Part shown: positions 45,521-56,556 of the stretch, piece after piece | Numbering within the stretch: the stretch's first letter is position 1 | How the letters are laid out: every line of letters begins with the position of its first letter | DNA from: Epiperipatus broadwayi | Taxonomy: Eukaryota; Onychophora; Udeonychophora; Euonychophora; Peripatidae | DNA length: 64,000 nt | NCBI GenBank assembly: GCA_028023455.1 | Contig: JAQFVV010006355.1 | Coordinates: 186,001-250,000 of the forward strand | Direction: 5' to 3' | The notes under the pieces: model-generated | The model's input: the letters and a program-made list of their open reading frames with translations, nothing else | Told to the model about the DNA's origin: nothing | Database searches by the model: none | Translations under genes and position numbers: made by a program

Positions 45521-46800
45521 TATATACCCACTGATATTGGCTTGATTACATGTTCTACAGACATCCACCGTCTTTGTAGTAGATAAAAATATAATATTCA
45601 AGATTAACTTTAAATAAGCATATTTAAAAATAACTTATTTGGTCTAGGCTCAAAATTACTGCATATTTAAAGTTAACTTTCATATTATATATTAAGAAAT
45701 ATAGATCTCTTAATTCTTGTCATCATCATCAGTAGTACTTATTCACAAAAAATAAAAATAAAATAACATACTACAAATGAGTTTTATGATCTATATTTAT
45801 ATCTATCGTTTTTAAAAGTAATTCTTCAAACATGACAACCTAAACAGTCTGGGCTCAATAAGCCATTTTTAGAATCTTTTCCAGAATTACTGTTTCTAGG
45901 GGAAATTACAACTAAGAATTTTGCCAATCTGTCTTCATCATTGTTTTTATAATTCTCAAGGACTTGCACTCAACAAAAAATGAAAAAGGGAATTGAAACC
46001 AAATTGTTGTACGTAAGACTAAAGGATAAAAATGTGATTGCACAGAAATATGATCCCATTACATTTATTAAAAAAAGATGACTGATGGCATTCGAGACTC
46101 ATGATTATCAAACCTTAAATTAACTTAATTGTCTAAAGACAGCAAAAAAAATATAGGAAGACAAAAGAGACAGTAGTTGTTATAATGTCCTTGTAATTTA
46201 TAATCTTTATTTGAGAATCATTAATTATTTAATAAATAAATAATTAATAATCCATATTTATTTAAATATAAATGCACGGTGAGTAGTAAATAAAATATTA
46301 ATAACTATTATAAACTGATTGTAATTTAAATATTTTTTGTGTAATCTATTTTACAAGTTTTCAATAATCACCTCAAAATATAATATCAGGCGATAAAATT
46401 TAAAATCTTTACATAATTTAAACAATATTTAAATAATTAAAAAATGGTACTGTGGTATTAGAACTGCGACATGAAGAATTATAATCGTTTAATCATTAAA
46501 TTAATTAGATTACTAAATCAAAAACATATTTTAAAATCTACATTTAAAAAAAAAAACAATTTAACAAAAAAAAAAAAAATACGAAAAGCATTAATGTGAA
46601 GAATAGTTAAAATGCACGTTTAAACCAAAATGAGTGTGTTTGCACGTGCATATTTCTGCATAATCTATTTTAATACATTGTACAGGCTTACACCTGCATT
46701 TATATATGTAATATATGCAGGATTCGAACTCAGACTTTCACATGACCTACAACTCTTAGTGTCATCTTATATTGCTGAACACATGTTGAAAAGATAAATA

Positions 46801-46859
46801 ATCACCAATATACGTATTTCGTACTAAATCAACACTCATTAAAGTATGAACATTGGTTA
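46801..46859 (-). ncRNA. Decayed hammerhead ribozyme, left arm
   Basis: Minus strand: AACCAA, an insertion of about 12 bp, TTTAATGAGTG, GTACGAAATACGTATATTGG. The 3' half including GAAA, the palindromic stem III and the UUGG of stem I is intact; the CTGATGA block has lost two bases' identity, so cleavage is unlikely. Confidence 0.6.
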
Positions 46860-46913
46860 TCTTAATATAAAGCTGAGTACTAATTGTATATATGTGTGGA
46901 GATGGTAATCTGA

Positions 46914-46957
46914 ACCAACTGATGAGTGCTAGTTTTGCACGAAATACGTATATTGGT
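46914..46957 (+). ncRNA. Hammerhead ribozyme (type I, minimal, complete core)
   Basis: All conserved positions are present. Stem I is ACCAA (46,914-46,918) with UUGGU (46,953-46,957); core CUGAUGA (46,919-46,925); stem II GUGC/GCAC with loop UAGUUUU; GAA (46,941-46,943); stem III AUAC/GUAU (46,944-46,951); then the U-A of the NUH cleavage site, with cut expected after A46952. Stem III has no loop: its eight bases are a perfect palindrome. One molecule would hold only a 2-bp stem with an ACGU loop, but two copies can pair fully, so cleavage is expected mainly in dimers. This is known for small hammerheads of retroelements and satellites. Activity is inferred, not shown. Confidence 0.85.
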
Positions 46958-48245
46958 GATTATTTATCTTTTTAACATGTGTGTGATCAGGTGAGTCAGC
47001 AATATAAGATGGCACTGAGAGTTGTAGGTCGTGTAAATGTCTGAGTTCGAATCCTGCATATATTACATATATAAATGCAGGTCTAAGCCTGTACAATGTA
47101 TTAAAATAGATTATGCAGAATATGCACGTGCAAACACACACTCAATTTGATTTAAACAAGCATTTTAACTATTCTTCACATTAATGCTTTTCGTACTATT
47201 TTTTTGTTAAATTGTTTTTTTTTTTTGTAAATGTAGATTTTAAAATATGTTTTTGATTTAATAACCTAATTATTTTAATGATTAAACTATTATAATTCTT
47301 TATGTCGCAGTTCTAATACCACAGTACCAAAAAATTATTTAAATCAGAAAAATATTTTTTAAAAAAGAGGTATTTCACAATTATAATTTTATTTATAATA
47401 AAAAAATTGTTTCTTTTGTAAGAGAAGCCTTTCAGTAATGACACAAGAAAATTTTTCATTTTTTTATTTTCTACTGCAACCTAGCCCAAAAATTATGTTA
47501 AGAGTTACTTGCAACAATGGATATGGAAAAATAAATTCAAACAGTACAAGAATTTTGTCTTATATATATATTTTTGTTCAGGGACTAATTAAGTATGTTC
47601 CAGTTAAAATGGTCTGCATGCTTTTTCTAAAAACTAAGACTGTATTTTTAAAACCGAACTTTTAACTGTATAATGTAACTTGTATTATTTAACCAAAAAA
47701 AGAATAAGCAAATATTAATATAAAATAGTATTAAAAATAAATTGTTATAATATATGATCATAAAAGTATTGGATCAATATTATATAATGTGTATACATAT
47801 TAAGTTTTCTACCTGAAGATAGTAAAATAATGAGGTCACAGGGTATTAGAATTAAGCGGTAACACTTGATTATTATCATAATAGTTTATCATTGCTTGAC
47901 AACCTTTTAATACAATTTATTCTTTTGTCTTAATTTTAACTCTATATAGGTATCTGGCTGCAATTATTTTTCATATACCCAACAAAATTTCAAATAAAAA
48001 AATTTAGATTTAAATAAACGATTTATAATTTTATATATATATTTTAAATATCAAATATTTTTATTATACTACCGTATATACATTTTATTATTATACATAA
48101 TCCATTGCAAATAATTTTATGAATAAATAATTTACACTTAAACTACAAAAAACATTTTGATAAATATAATAAGTCACATATTAAAAATTGTTATTTGATA
48201 ATATTAGAAAAATAATGTTTTTTTCTTCTAATTCTTGTCTATACT

Positions 48246-48335
48246 TTATATAACTAATGCGGTTAACCGATATTGGCATATTGTAAATGGAAAATACTTT
48301 TTAATTAGTTTTAATTTACTAAAAGAATGTTCAAC
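48246..48335 (-). pseudogene. hAT transposase C-terminal dimerisation relic
   Basis: Minus-strand frame reading VEHSFSKLKLIKKYFPF and then CQYRLTALVI and a stop. This is the signature of the hAT C-terminal dimerisation domain (usually (A/C)ERSFSKLK-(I/L)IK-xYLRS-M-Q-RL-x-L). Decayed transposase-like text seems to continue at 48,336-48,420 and perhaps 48,575-48,960, split by a SINE insertion. It may come from a ZMYM/DUF4371-type domesticated or transposon gene. Heavily mutated. Confidence 0.6.
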
Positions 48336-48455
48336 ATTTGAATATTGGAAAAAGGTTGTGTTACAATTAGTACATTTGGAAAAAGTTTATTATAATTATT
48401 GTCTTATATAACTAAGGTAAAGTATATATTTTCTTCATTCAAATCTTTTCTTTTT

Positions 48456-48559
48456 TCCCCCCTCATGTGTCATAGCATCAGCTGGGAAGCGAACCCGCTA
48501 TACCGGGACAACTGCTTGTAAAGCGGCCGTCGCTACCCTCTCGAGCACCAATGCTTGAC
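48456..48559 (-). mobile_element. Short tRNA-derived SINE, copy 3
   Basis: Full-length copy of the short SINE at 28.75 kb, with the same acceptor-like ends, B box GGTTCGCTTCC and a short A/G tail; the A box is slightly altered (TGCTCGAGAGG). Flanked by an imperfect direct repeat (AATCTTTTCTTTTT left; AATCCTTTCTTTTTT right). It sits inside the hAT relic, so it is the younger insertion. Confidence 0.85.
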
Positions 48560-50086
48560 AATCCTTTCTTTTTTATAATTATATTTTTTGAATATGATCC
48601 TGTCTAGATCATTTTCACAAAAAAACATAAAATCTCTAATATTTTTCCTAATTCTTTGCATATTTAATTTAAAATAACTTTAGCTATGTTTTCTAATCTC
48701 TTCTATTGGAAACATTAACTGTATCAAGTAAAATATTTTTTTAAAAATTACACTTAAATTCTTCATAGGATCCTTTGACACTTCTACCAATTTTTTTCCA
48801 ATTCATTTTTGAGATAAACTATCTGAAATATACATACTTCGTGCTATATTTTTCACTTCGTTTGAAAAATTCTTTAAATTGCTTTTTAAATTTAATTTTC
48901 CATTTTTAATTTTATTTTTTTAATTAAATGCTGAATCAAGAACAATTGATTTCTTAGTATTATTTGTTTTATATAATACAATAGATCATATGGTTAAATT
49001 AAAAGTGAATGACATTGTTTATAATGAATATAATAAACTTTATATAAAACTACATTATTATTACTTATATAGTGCATAAAGTGTATTAATTAACGCAAGA
49101 GGTTAATTAATAATTATTTATTATACTCTTACAGTATAAATAAATTACATATATAATGTAGGATGAAAATAAAAATGCAATGTACATTATTAGTACAGTT
49201 AAACAGTTCTGAATTAAATTTAAGCCGTGTAAGTAGGAAATAAGGAATAAACTGAACTATGAATTGTCTAAAGTGCTTGTTATAAAGGATTATATTTTCA
49301 TTTACTAATTGAATATAGCTGTACAAGTCATAACTCATGCTACTGACCTATGAATTACAACCAGCCTGAATTTCAGCCTTATATTTTCTAGGCACAAATG
49401 CTAGTCAGCCATTACTTTCCATTCTACCAAGCAAGTGATCATTTTATTCTGGTATAATCTCTTTTTTTAAATTGATTGGACAAACCTGTAGTCTTCTAGA
49501 CCTACTTCTAGTCAGTGAATCTGAAGATGAAATGTCTTTAGAACCAACAAATGATTTCATTCTAAGTCAGATATAGTACAGCAATTCATTACAATTTATA
49601 TGATAAATTCTTATAGAGCTTTATACATTTTGTTCAAATTGTTTATAGAAAGCTTTAACTAAATCAGTTTTGACATTATTACATGAGAAATTAGCAAATT
49701 AAAAGAATGTGATAAATAAAAAACAAATTTTGTAAAGATTTAAACTAAGTATTTTGAACTGCATATCCCTTCATTTTATTTCAGTTTATTCATTTTATTT
49801 CAGTTTATTTTATTCAGATTACCAAAATTTAGTTCTACCCTCTTCCACCATCAAATCAATGTTATTATTTTATAAAAATTTAATATAAATATTACAAAAA
49901 AACAGCTATATATAATAATATTATAATAATTAAAAAAGCAAGTCATATATAACATGACATTACTTTTATAAGCTTGTAGTTACAAAAATGCAATACAGAG
50001 AGCATACCAATAGCTCAAATAAGCTCTTAATTAATAAATGCGGTATGAGAAAATATTTAAAATCTCTATCCAGAATACTCTCATTT

Positions 50087-50126
50087 CCAGACCAACTGGT
50101 TTCGAGCTTATGGCTCATATCAGTGG
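50087..50126 (-). ncRNA. Hammerhead-like motif, possible PLE 3'-end fragment
   Basis: Minus strand: CCACTGATAT, stem GAGC/GCTC with a CATAA loop, GAAACCAGTTGG. The GAAA block and stem II are right and CCA/TGG could form stem I, but two bases of CTGATGA differ. No PLE coding sequence is left beside it. Confidence 0.4.
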
Positions 50127-51075
50127 AGAGCTATAATATTTGGACACTAGATCTAAAATATAAACTCAAAACCCAGCATTTATTTCATACATATATTTAA
50201 TATCTATATATAATATTGTATATGATTTATGCATATATAATCCCAAATAATATAAATATCATGTGAAAACATTATTAAAATATGTTAATAAAGTATAAAT
50301 AGTTACTGCAACCCCAATTAGATTGTTTTATTGTGTTTTCTTTGCTTTGTTTTTAAGAAAGATTCATAGAAAATTTTGTGAGAGCATCTTAAAATTTTAG
50401 TTATACTACTATGGTTATGCACAACACAGAGACTATATCCCAAGCATCATCAGCATTTTTTGTGGTCACTCCTGAAGTGATATCACAAACTTTATTGAGC
50501 CCTTAACATTATTGAGAAGTTATGAAATTAAAATCCCACATTATTAATAATTTTCAAAACCTATAGCTGAATAAATTAAAGATAATAAACAATAATAGTA
50601 CACTAAAGTCATACAAATGCCAAGTATCACAAGACACCATTAGATTATTTATCTGTATTAAATGGTAGTAACCTCCATATTTATCATAGCTAGTTATTAC
50701 ATTTGCATAACTAGCTATGAATGAAGACAGATGACATGATATCAGAAATTCTGACAACTTTACAATGTATAACAGTATATAGATTATCACAAAATTATTA
50801 ATTTAAAAGATATAAGAAGTCTGATAATTGTCATTTTATATTAATTTTTATTTGCATTATCATAGTACTACATGGAATAAACAATAATCAGAATCTAATA
50901 TGAGGATTTCTATGTATTATTATGGAATAATACTGAAAACTCATTTTTACATTGATGGTTCTCTATTCTGTCAAATGATTCTACAGAAATTAGTAAGTTA
51001 TATGTTAATTGTTTAACAACTACTTTTACATACTAGTAATAATTATAATATGATAAAAGCCAAAGACAAATAAGC

Positions 51076-51480
51076 TAGTTTATTAATGATATTAATAAAA
51101 TAGAAGAGAATATAAAATTTACAGTTGAGAAGGAAGAGAATAATAAAATTGCATATCTAGATATAATGTTTCAAAAAAAATTGATAGATAAAAAATGGTG
51201 TATTGAGACAAGTGTTTATAAAAAGGATAATATTGGTAACAAAATAACAAATTGGTTTTCCAACATTGATAGGAAATATAAAATTAGTTGTATATATTCA
51301 AGAATATACAGAGTTGCAATGTATTGTTCAAGGAAAGAAGATTATAATATACAAAAAGATTTAATAATCAATGAATTAAAAATGAATGGTTTCCCTGTAT
51401 ATATAATTAAAAGAAGTATTGGGAAAATAGAGTATAAGATAAATAAAAATGAAAAGAGTGAAGGAAAAAAAGAAAGGTGA
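51076..51480 (+). pseudogene. PLE-C RT thumb fragment
   Basis: Open from about 51,076 (before the Met at 51,166): KIAYLDIMFQKK is the start of the post-palm segment seen in PLEs, followed by WCIETSVYKKDNIGNKITNW and RIYRVAMYCS with the usual aromatic and basic pattern. RT palm and N-terminal parts are absent, so the element is 5'-truncated. The following sequence to 51,690 is A-rich linker with stops. Confidence 0.75.
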
Positions 51481-51689
51481 AAATAGATATATAGGAATAA
51501 AAACAAATAATAATATCATAGTGATTAAATTTAACAAAATTATAAAGAAGATTAATAAAAGATACAAAAGAATAATTAATACAAAAATAGTTAATAAAAA
51601 AAGAGGAAACATTAAATTTGATAGATAACAAATACATAGGATATAATAAAGATAATAAAGAAATAATTAATGGAGTATATGTGATAACA

Positions 51690-51928
51690 AATATGTGGGA
51701 GAAACAAAAAATTCTATAAAAACAAGATTAAAACAACATATGGCAGATAATAAATCACCAATATATATACATACAAAGGAAACAGGACACAAATTTACAC
51801 AAAGTTCAATAAAAATGAAGTTATATATGAAAAGTATTAAAGAAAGGAAAATAAAAGAAGCTATATTAATAAGAAAGATAAAACCAGAATTTAATAGAGA
51901 TTCTGGGATTAGGATGAGATTGGTATAG
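51690..51928 (+). CDS. PLE-C GIY-YIG endonuclease
   Basis: A 77-codon frame (51,695-51,928) after a short out-of-frame lead (ICDNKYVG). VGETKNSIKTRLKQHM has the second half of the GIY-YIG signature and the catalytic Arg; TKETGHKF the conserved His; KIKEAILIRKIKPEFNRDSG the Glu helix and the final Asn. The layout is complete apart from the GIY strand, which lies in another frame. It would nick target DNA. Confidence 0.8.
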
Positions 51929-52884
51929 TTATTAAATAAGATATATAGAAGTAAATATGTAAAGAGATAATTGTTTATAAATAAGTTGGGGGTGATAAAA
52001 AATGGTTAGGTTAAATAGGAATATAAATTTGGGTATATTTATAGATATTAAATAATAAAAAATAATAATCAATAAATAAATTAATAAACTTAGCATAATA
52101 TTTACATATAAAACAGTATAAAATTTTTTTTTATAAGAATTATATAAAAATAATGATAAAAGTTAAAGTATATAAAATAAAAAAATATATATGTAAATAA
52201 AGTTGTAGGGAATATATATATAAACATATAAAGAAGTATAATATAAATTTATGAGTATTATATAATAATAATAAAAGTTAAAGTGTAAAAAATAAAATAA
52301 AAATATATATAAATAAAGAGTTGTAAGGGATATATATTTAGTTTAAATAATATGTAATAGAGGGAGCTAGGGTATATGGTAATTTTTTGAAAAAAACGAT
52401 TTTTAATTTTTTTATTTAGAAGATCAGAATAACCTTAGTAAGTGTAAGATTATAAAGTTTATAGGTTTTAAATATTCAGCAATAATAAATATAAAATATT
52501 AATTTTAAAAGAAGAATGAGTAAGAAAATAATAAATATGATTTAAAATTAAAAGAATTTTAGTTACTAATCATAAAGTTTAAGTTTATGAAGAATACAGA
52601 TAATTAGTAGATTGTTAATAATAATAAAATAGATAATATTTAGATTAATAGTTGTCCTTGAATGTATATATGTATAAAGTTAAGAATACACATGTATAAT
52701 TTATATTTATTTTTTATTTATATAGTAAATTTTATTTTATATTAATTGTTTTATTTGGGTTTGATTATTTATTTCAATTTTTTAATATATATATCTTATG
52801 TTGTTTTTAGTTTTTTATTGTTTTAAAAAAAATGTATGGTGTTATTATATAGTTATGTTTTTTTATTTTGTTCATTATATCATA

Positions 52885-52918
52885 GCTCTGAAGAAGACTG
52901 CAGGTCAGTCGAAATGTA
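52885..52918 (+). ncRNA. Hammerhead-like motif, PLE-C 3' end
   Basis: CTGAAGA, stem GACTG/CAGTC with a CAGGT loop, GAAATG. Same as the two motifs in the foldback at 5.9-6.1 kb except for the loop and one base after GAAA. It is placed at the 3' end of a PLE whose GIY-YIG frame is still readable, which ties the motif to the element. Confidence 0.45.
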
Positions 52919-54128
52919 GGTGTATGTACAAATAAAGTTTTGCTAAAAAGTGTTTGAAGCTTGGATAAATTGTATTTATATGATATTACGGCAAACATAA
53001 AGAAAAGTGTGATTTTGGTAATATCATTATTATATAAACATTACACAAGATGATTATATTACTTTCATATACAAATTTTAATGTTTGTGTAATTCATTTT
53101 TGCAATTAGTTCTAGAGTTACATTTGATTACTAAGTATAGCCTTTAAAATAAGATCAAAGTATTAAAAATTATAATGGTTCATAAAATGTCCATTGTTTT
53201 GTATTTTTATTATCCCAGATTTCTATCAAGTAGTATTTAACCTTTGGATAACTTTTATGTTAGTCAGTATTAATCCCTTTCTTTTAATTTCATTCCAGAA
53301 GCATGTCTACTGGCTTAAGTAATCAATGCATACTAAATTATAGTGCTATACCAGTCTATAGACCAGTTTTTGCTGCTGGTATTTTTCAATACTGTCCACT
53401 GTTTTGTACTAAAATAATTCAGCTCACCTTTCACTTACATTATACTACTGCATATAATTACATCAAATTTTTGAGCAATTTAAAGTATTTAACACAAGCT
53501 AACATTTTTGTCTAATATATATGTTTGAGCATTATATTAGCAATTACATTTTTTTAATAAATGTAGTTATGAAATAATTATAAAATTTTTTTATTTATTG
53601 GGGATACATTGGTATATACCAAAAAAAATTATCATTCAGATTTTATAATTTAACATAATATACAATAAAAATCGTAATCAATTCTATCATTTTTCTTTAG
53701 AACCATATATATGTAAACATGAACAATCAATGGGTAATAAATGTTAATGCTAACTAAATTCTCAAATCACATTTGGATATTAGTCTTTACATACATTATC
53801 CATAGCTATCTTTATACAATTTAAACTAAGAACTTAAAAGAGTTTAAAAACCAATCTAAATTAAGAACATGAGAACATAAAAATCTAAAGTTTTTAACCT
53901 AACAAAAAACAATAACAAAAAATTATTTTGAGAATTTGATTTGTACTATTCTCTATTCTTTATTTATGTTTACAGTAGATATTGTTAGAGTAGAATGAAA
54001 GTTAGATTATTACTATTAATGGAAATGTTCTATGCAAGCTGGATTTTGTGATGTTTGCCTAAGATAGCATATTTAATTTGCATTTGTCAATAATATTCTC
54101 TTCGTCTTAAATCCATTTCAAATCTATT

Positions 54129-54146
54129 GTAACGGTATATGCCGTT
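54129..54146. repeat. Short perfect hairpin
   Basis: TAACGG-TATATG-CCGTTA in otherwise plain AT-rich DNA. Confidence 0.7.
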
Positions 54147-54479
54147 ACATTAATTTAAAATTAGAATAAAAACTTTTTTTTGAAATTCATAAATAAAAAC
54201 TAAAAGCTAAAAAAATTTAAAGTTGTTTAATGTATATAATATATTGCACAGATGGAATGAAAACATTAAAAGTATTATTTTCTTTTTTTTTTAAAAAAAA
54301 AAAATATTTGAATGTACTTTTTTATAAAAAAAGTACAAGATCTAATGATAAAATATTATTGTAAATGGAAATAATTGTTTTATAAATTAAATGAAAAGCA
54401 AACTAACCCTTGGGGCTCTTATATAAAAAAGTCAGATGAAAGATATAGATAAGAAAACAAAAAAAAATTAGATGTCCAA

Positions 54480-54770
54480 TAGAAGCAGCAATGAAGGCTC
54501 GAACCGTAATGAAAATTTGGAACAGGAAACCATTGTTCAGTGAATCTGGACGATCGGTATAAAAGGAAAAATATTGAAATTAAGAACAGTTTCAGCTTGA
54601 TTTTGTGAGAAGGGCAATAAGACACACTTGTCACTCTCTCTCACTTATTTCAAATGAAATGACTGTAATACCAGGATTGAACCAGTTAAGGCCACCTCCA
54701 GAACAGACTGGTCTTCAAATAGAGACATCATGGGAATTGGCACCAGGAACTGGGATTCTTTTATTGTAAG
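54480..54770. repeat. GC-richer block, possible old SINE
   Basis: Contains B-box-like GGTTCGAGCC on the minus strand (about 54,497-54,506) and GGATTGAACC on the plus strand. A 36-codon plus-strand frame (MTVIPGLNQLRPPPEQ...) ends before a donor-like GTAAGA, but no acceptor in a good place was found, so I treat the block as a repeat. Confidence 0.35.
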
Positions 54771-55254
54771 ACATAAACTGTAAAATTTAAAAGTAATTAA
54801 GAACTTTCATTAAGATTTGACAAGCTTTTAATATTCAGCTAACCTAAATTTTAAAATGAACTTTTATCTGATTTTTAAGTTTTCAAATTAATTATTAATG
54901 TTTAATTTTTATACATTTGAGTTTGCTAAAAATCATTTCCATTTTTTATTTTATTTTTATTAATATTTATTGTATAAATTATTTAAATGCATTAAATTTA
55001 AGTTGGGTATAGATGTTTGCATAGATTTGTTAACATTTAATTATGTTTTTATTTTCATATTTGATTAAAATATATAGACATTTGGTAAATAATGATACCT
55101 TATGTTGAGTATCTAAAATGTATTTATTCGGATGTCTTTTTAGTTATTGGTGTCAATGCGGCATCTTATGATGAATGCCACTGGGTTTCTTGTAAATTTC
55201 CCTCTGCAATTCCATCAATGACTTTATATTTTGATCGTTTATGTTATTTTGAAA

Positions 55255-55890
55255 TGTTTTTAACCGTGTAATCTATGTAGCCGATTTATACTCAACATTA
55301 AAAAAAAAACTTTTATAAAATTCATCTGTGCGAACTTATATAAATGTTAAATTTAAGTTGGACATGAATGGCTATATAGATTTGTAAAGTTATATTAATT
55401 AATTAAGGGAGGGTTAAGCTTAGGTTATTTGTTTCATAATTAAATTGGGTCAATGGATTGGATATATTGGTGTAATTAGTAAATGTAATATGAGGTCTGC
55501 TACATGCAGGATCGCATTATATGCCACACATCCCCTTTTTGCCTATGGAAGGGGATAGTAAGACAAAAAATGCAGTCCCTTTCTATGGAGTTTTTTTTAT
55601 TGTTCTTCTTACCAGACAGATGTAGCATTCCTGTACTGGATGAGAGTCAATGTCTTCTTTAACCATGCTGTTCAGATGTACATTCCTGACAGTATGGTAT
55701 TAGTGCTGTTGTATTTCATGCTGCATTAAATACATCGATGTATCAGATGGATTGATGTCAGTTTGACTGTGAACTTTTGGCCTAAGATTAAATAAGGGAT
55801 AGAATATTTTCTTTTCAAATGCAATCTATGTAGTTCATTCATACTCGACACTCTTAAAAAAATATTATTAAATTCATCTGTATGGATGGT
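55255..55890. repeat. Diverged direct repeat pair with GC-richer middle
   Basis: TGTAATCTATGTAGCCGATT ... AAAATTCATCTGT (about 55,265-55,330) resembles GCAATCTATGTAGTTCATTC ... AAATTCATCTGT (about 55,818-55,885). The DNA between is less AT-rich (TGCTACATGCAGGATCGCAT, GGAAGGGGATAG). Probably an old transposon; no coding sequence. Confidence 0.45.
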
Positions 55891-56084
55891 TTAAAATTTA
55901 AAATAATAATTTAAATTTAAAAATTAATATTAAAATCTAAAATAATAAATGTTATTCCTCAAATTCTAAATGATTATATATGTGCATTAATAAATGTTGT
56001 TTGTGTGTAATTACTGGCAGTGATTATCTTTTATTTAATTTTTTTTTTATATTGAAGATATATTTTAAATAATTTATATTTTAT

Positions 56085-56260
56085 AAATCTCTGTGTCTCG
56101 CTGAGCTAGTGGCATTGGGCTGATGGTCAGAATAAACCATATATATGTAAAGTTAGATCTTAACAGCGTGTATCTGCCTACTCTATAAATTTTTTAGGTT
56201 CAAGTAGCCTAGTGGCACTCTGTATGGCAGATACGGTAAGACTATCCGACCATTATACTA
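56085..56260 (+). repeat. tRNA-like fragment before the last SLC5 exon
   Basis: AGTAGCCTAGTGGCACTC contains a perfect Pol III A box (TAGCCTAGTGG), and a second A-box-like GAGCTAGTGGC lies about 90 bp upstream. No B box at the right distance was fixed. Possibly a SINE head. Confidence 0.4.
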
Positions 56261-56412
56261 TATTTGTAAATATGTACATCAATGATAATTTATTTCACAA
56301 AACTGTTTTTGCAATTAAAAATGCTGACTATGAATATAAATTAAATAAAAGTTAGGGAGATCATGTAATATTTTGATTTAATAACTTTTAATATTATATT
56401 CTTATTATTTAG

Positions 56413-56556
56413 GGTGGTATGAAGGCTGTTGTCTGGACTGATGCATTTCAAGTGTTGATTATGTTTTCATCTTTAATAGCTTTGATAAGTCAGATATTTG
56501 TTCTCATGGATTCTTCTGAAATTTGGAGAAGAAATATTGAAGGTGGTCAATTCAAA
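56413..56556 (+). CDS. SLC5 sodium:solute symporter, internal exon (c)
   Basis: A 144-bp, phase 0-0 exon between ATTATTTAG and GTAAGG. It encodes GGMKAVVWTDAFQVL, the most recognisable SLC5 signature, followed by a membrane helix (IMFSSLIALISQIFVL) and a loop ending EGGQFK, where SLC5A8-like proteins have DGGRL. An alternative donor 5 bp later (GTATAC) would shift the frame. The three exons join without interruption. The remaining transporter (about two thirds) must be encoded beyond the right end; no further exon was found to 64 kb. Confidence 0.95.

Larger units (their letters stand above)
46428..47345. mobile_element. Foldback of a SINE-like repeat carrying hammerhead ribozymes
   Basis: Two inverted arms of about 410-430 bp (46,428 to about 46,862; about 46,917 to 47,345). 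Reading the right arm outward: hammerhead ribozyme, a T-rich stretch, GCAATATAAGATGGCACTGA, a B-box-like GAGTTCGAATCC, and an AT-rich tail. The tRNA-like part recurs at 0.8 and 44.1 kb, so the unit is a dispersed family, probably a Pol III-type SINE. The left arm has the same order on the minus strand with a decayed ribozyme. The open frame at 46,929-47,141 is incidental. Hammerheads inside SINEs are known, for example the Schistosoma Sm-alpha family. Confidence 0.75.
51480..52990 (+). mobile_element. PLE-C 3' part and 3' end
   Basis: Continues the thumb fragment: AT-rich linker, GIY-YIG domain, about 950 bp of AT-rich non-coding DNA, then the signature CTCTGAAGAAGACTGC and AATAAAGTTTTGC. The signature is shared with the foldback at 5.9 kb. 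The 3' boundary is estimated. Confidence 0.7.
42113..56412 (+). other. SLC5 intron (14.3 kb)
   Basis: GTAAGT...TTTAG intron carrying the repeats and mobile elements listed separately. Remaining stretches (42.6-44.0, 47.4-48.2, 49.0-50.0, 50.2-51.0, 53.0-54.1, 54.8-55.2 kb) are AT-rich with nothing supported. Confidence 0.8.

Noticed and set aside
46929-47141. Cys-rich minus-strand frame as a small secreted protein
   Set aside because: It is the reverse complement of the hammerhead-SINE repeat.
53303-53515. Plus-strand frame of 70 codons
   Set aside because: Starts with ATG but has no family resemblance, no splice context and typical AT-rich composition.
54658-54768. 36-codon plus-strand frame ending at a donor-like site, as an SLC5 cassette exon
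   Set aside because: Does not fit the conserved SLC5 junction TAI/GGM and lies in a block with B-box-like sequences.
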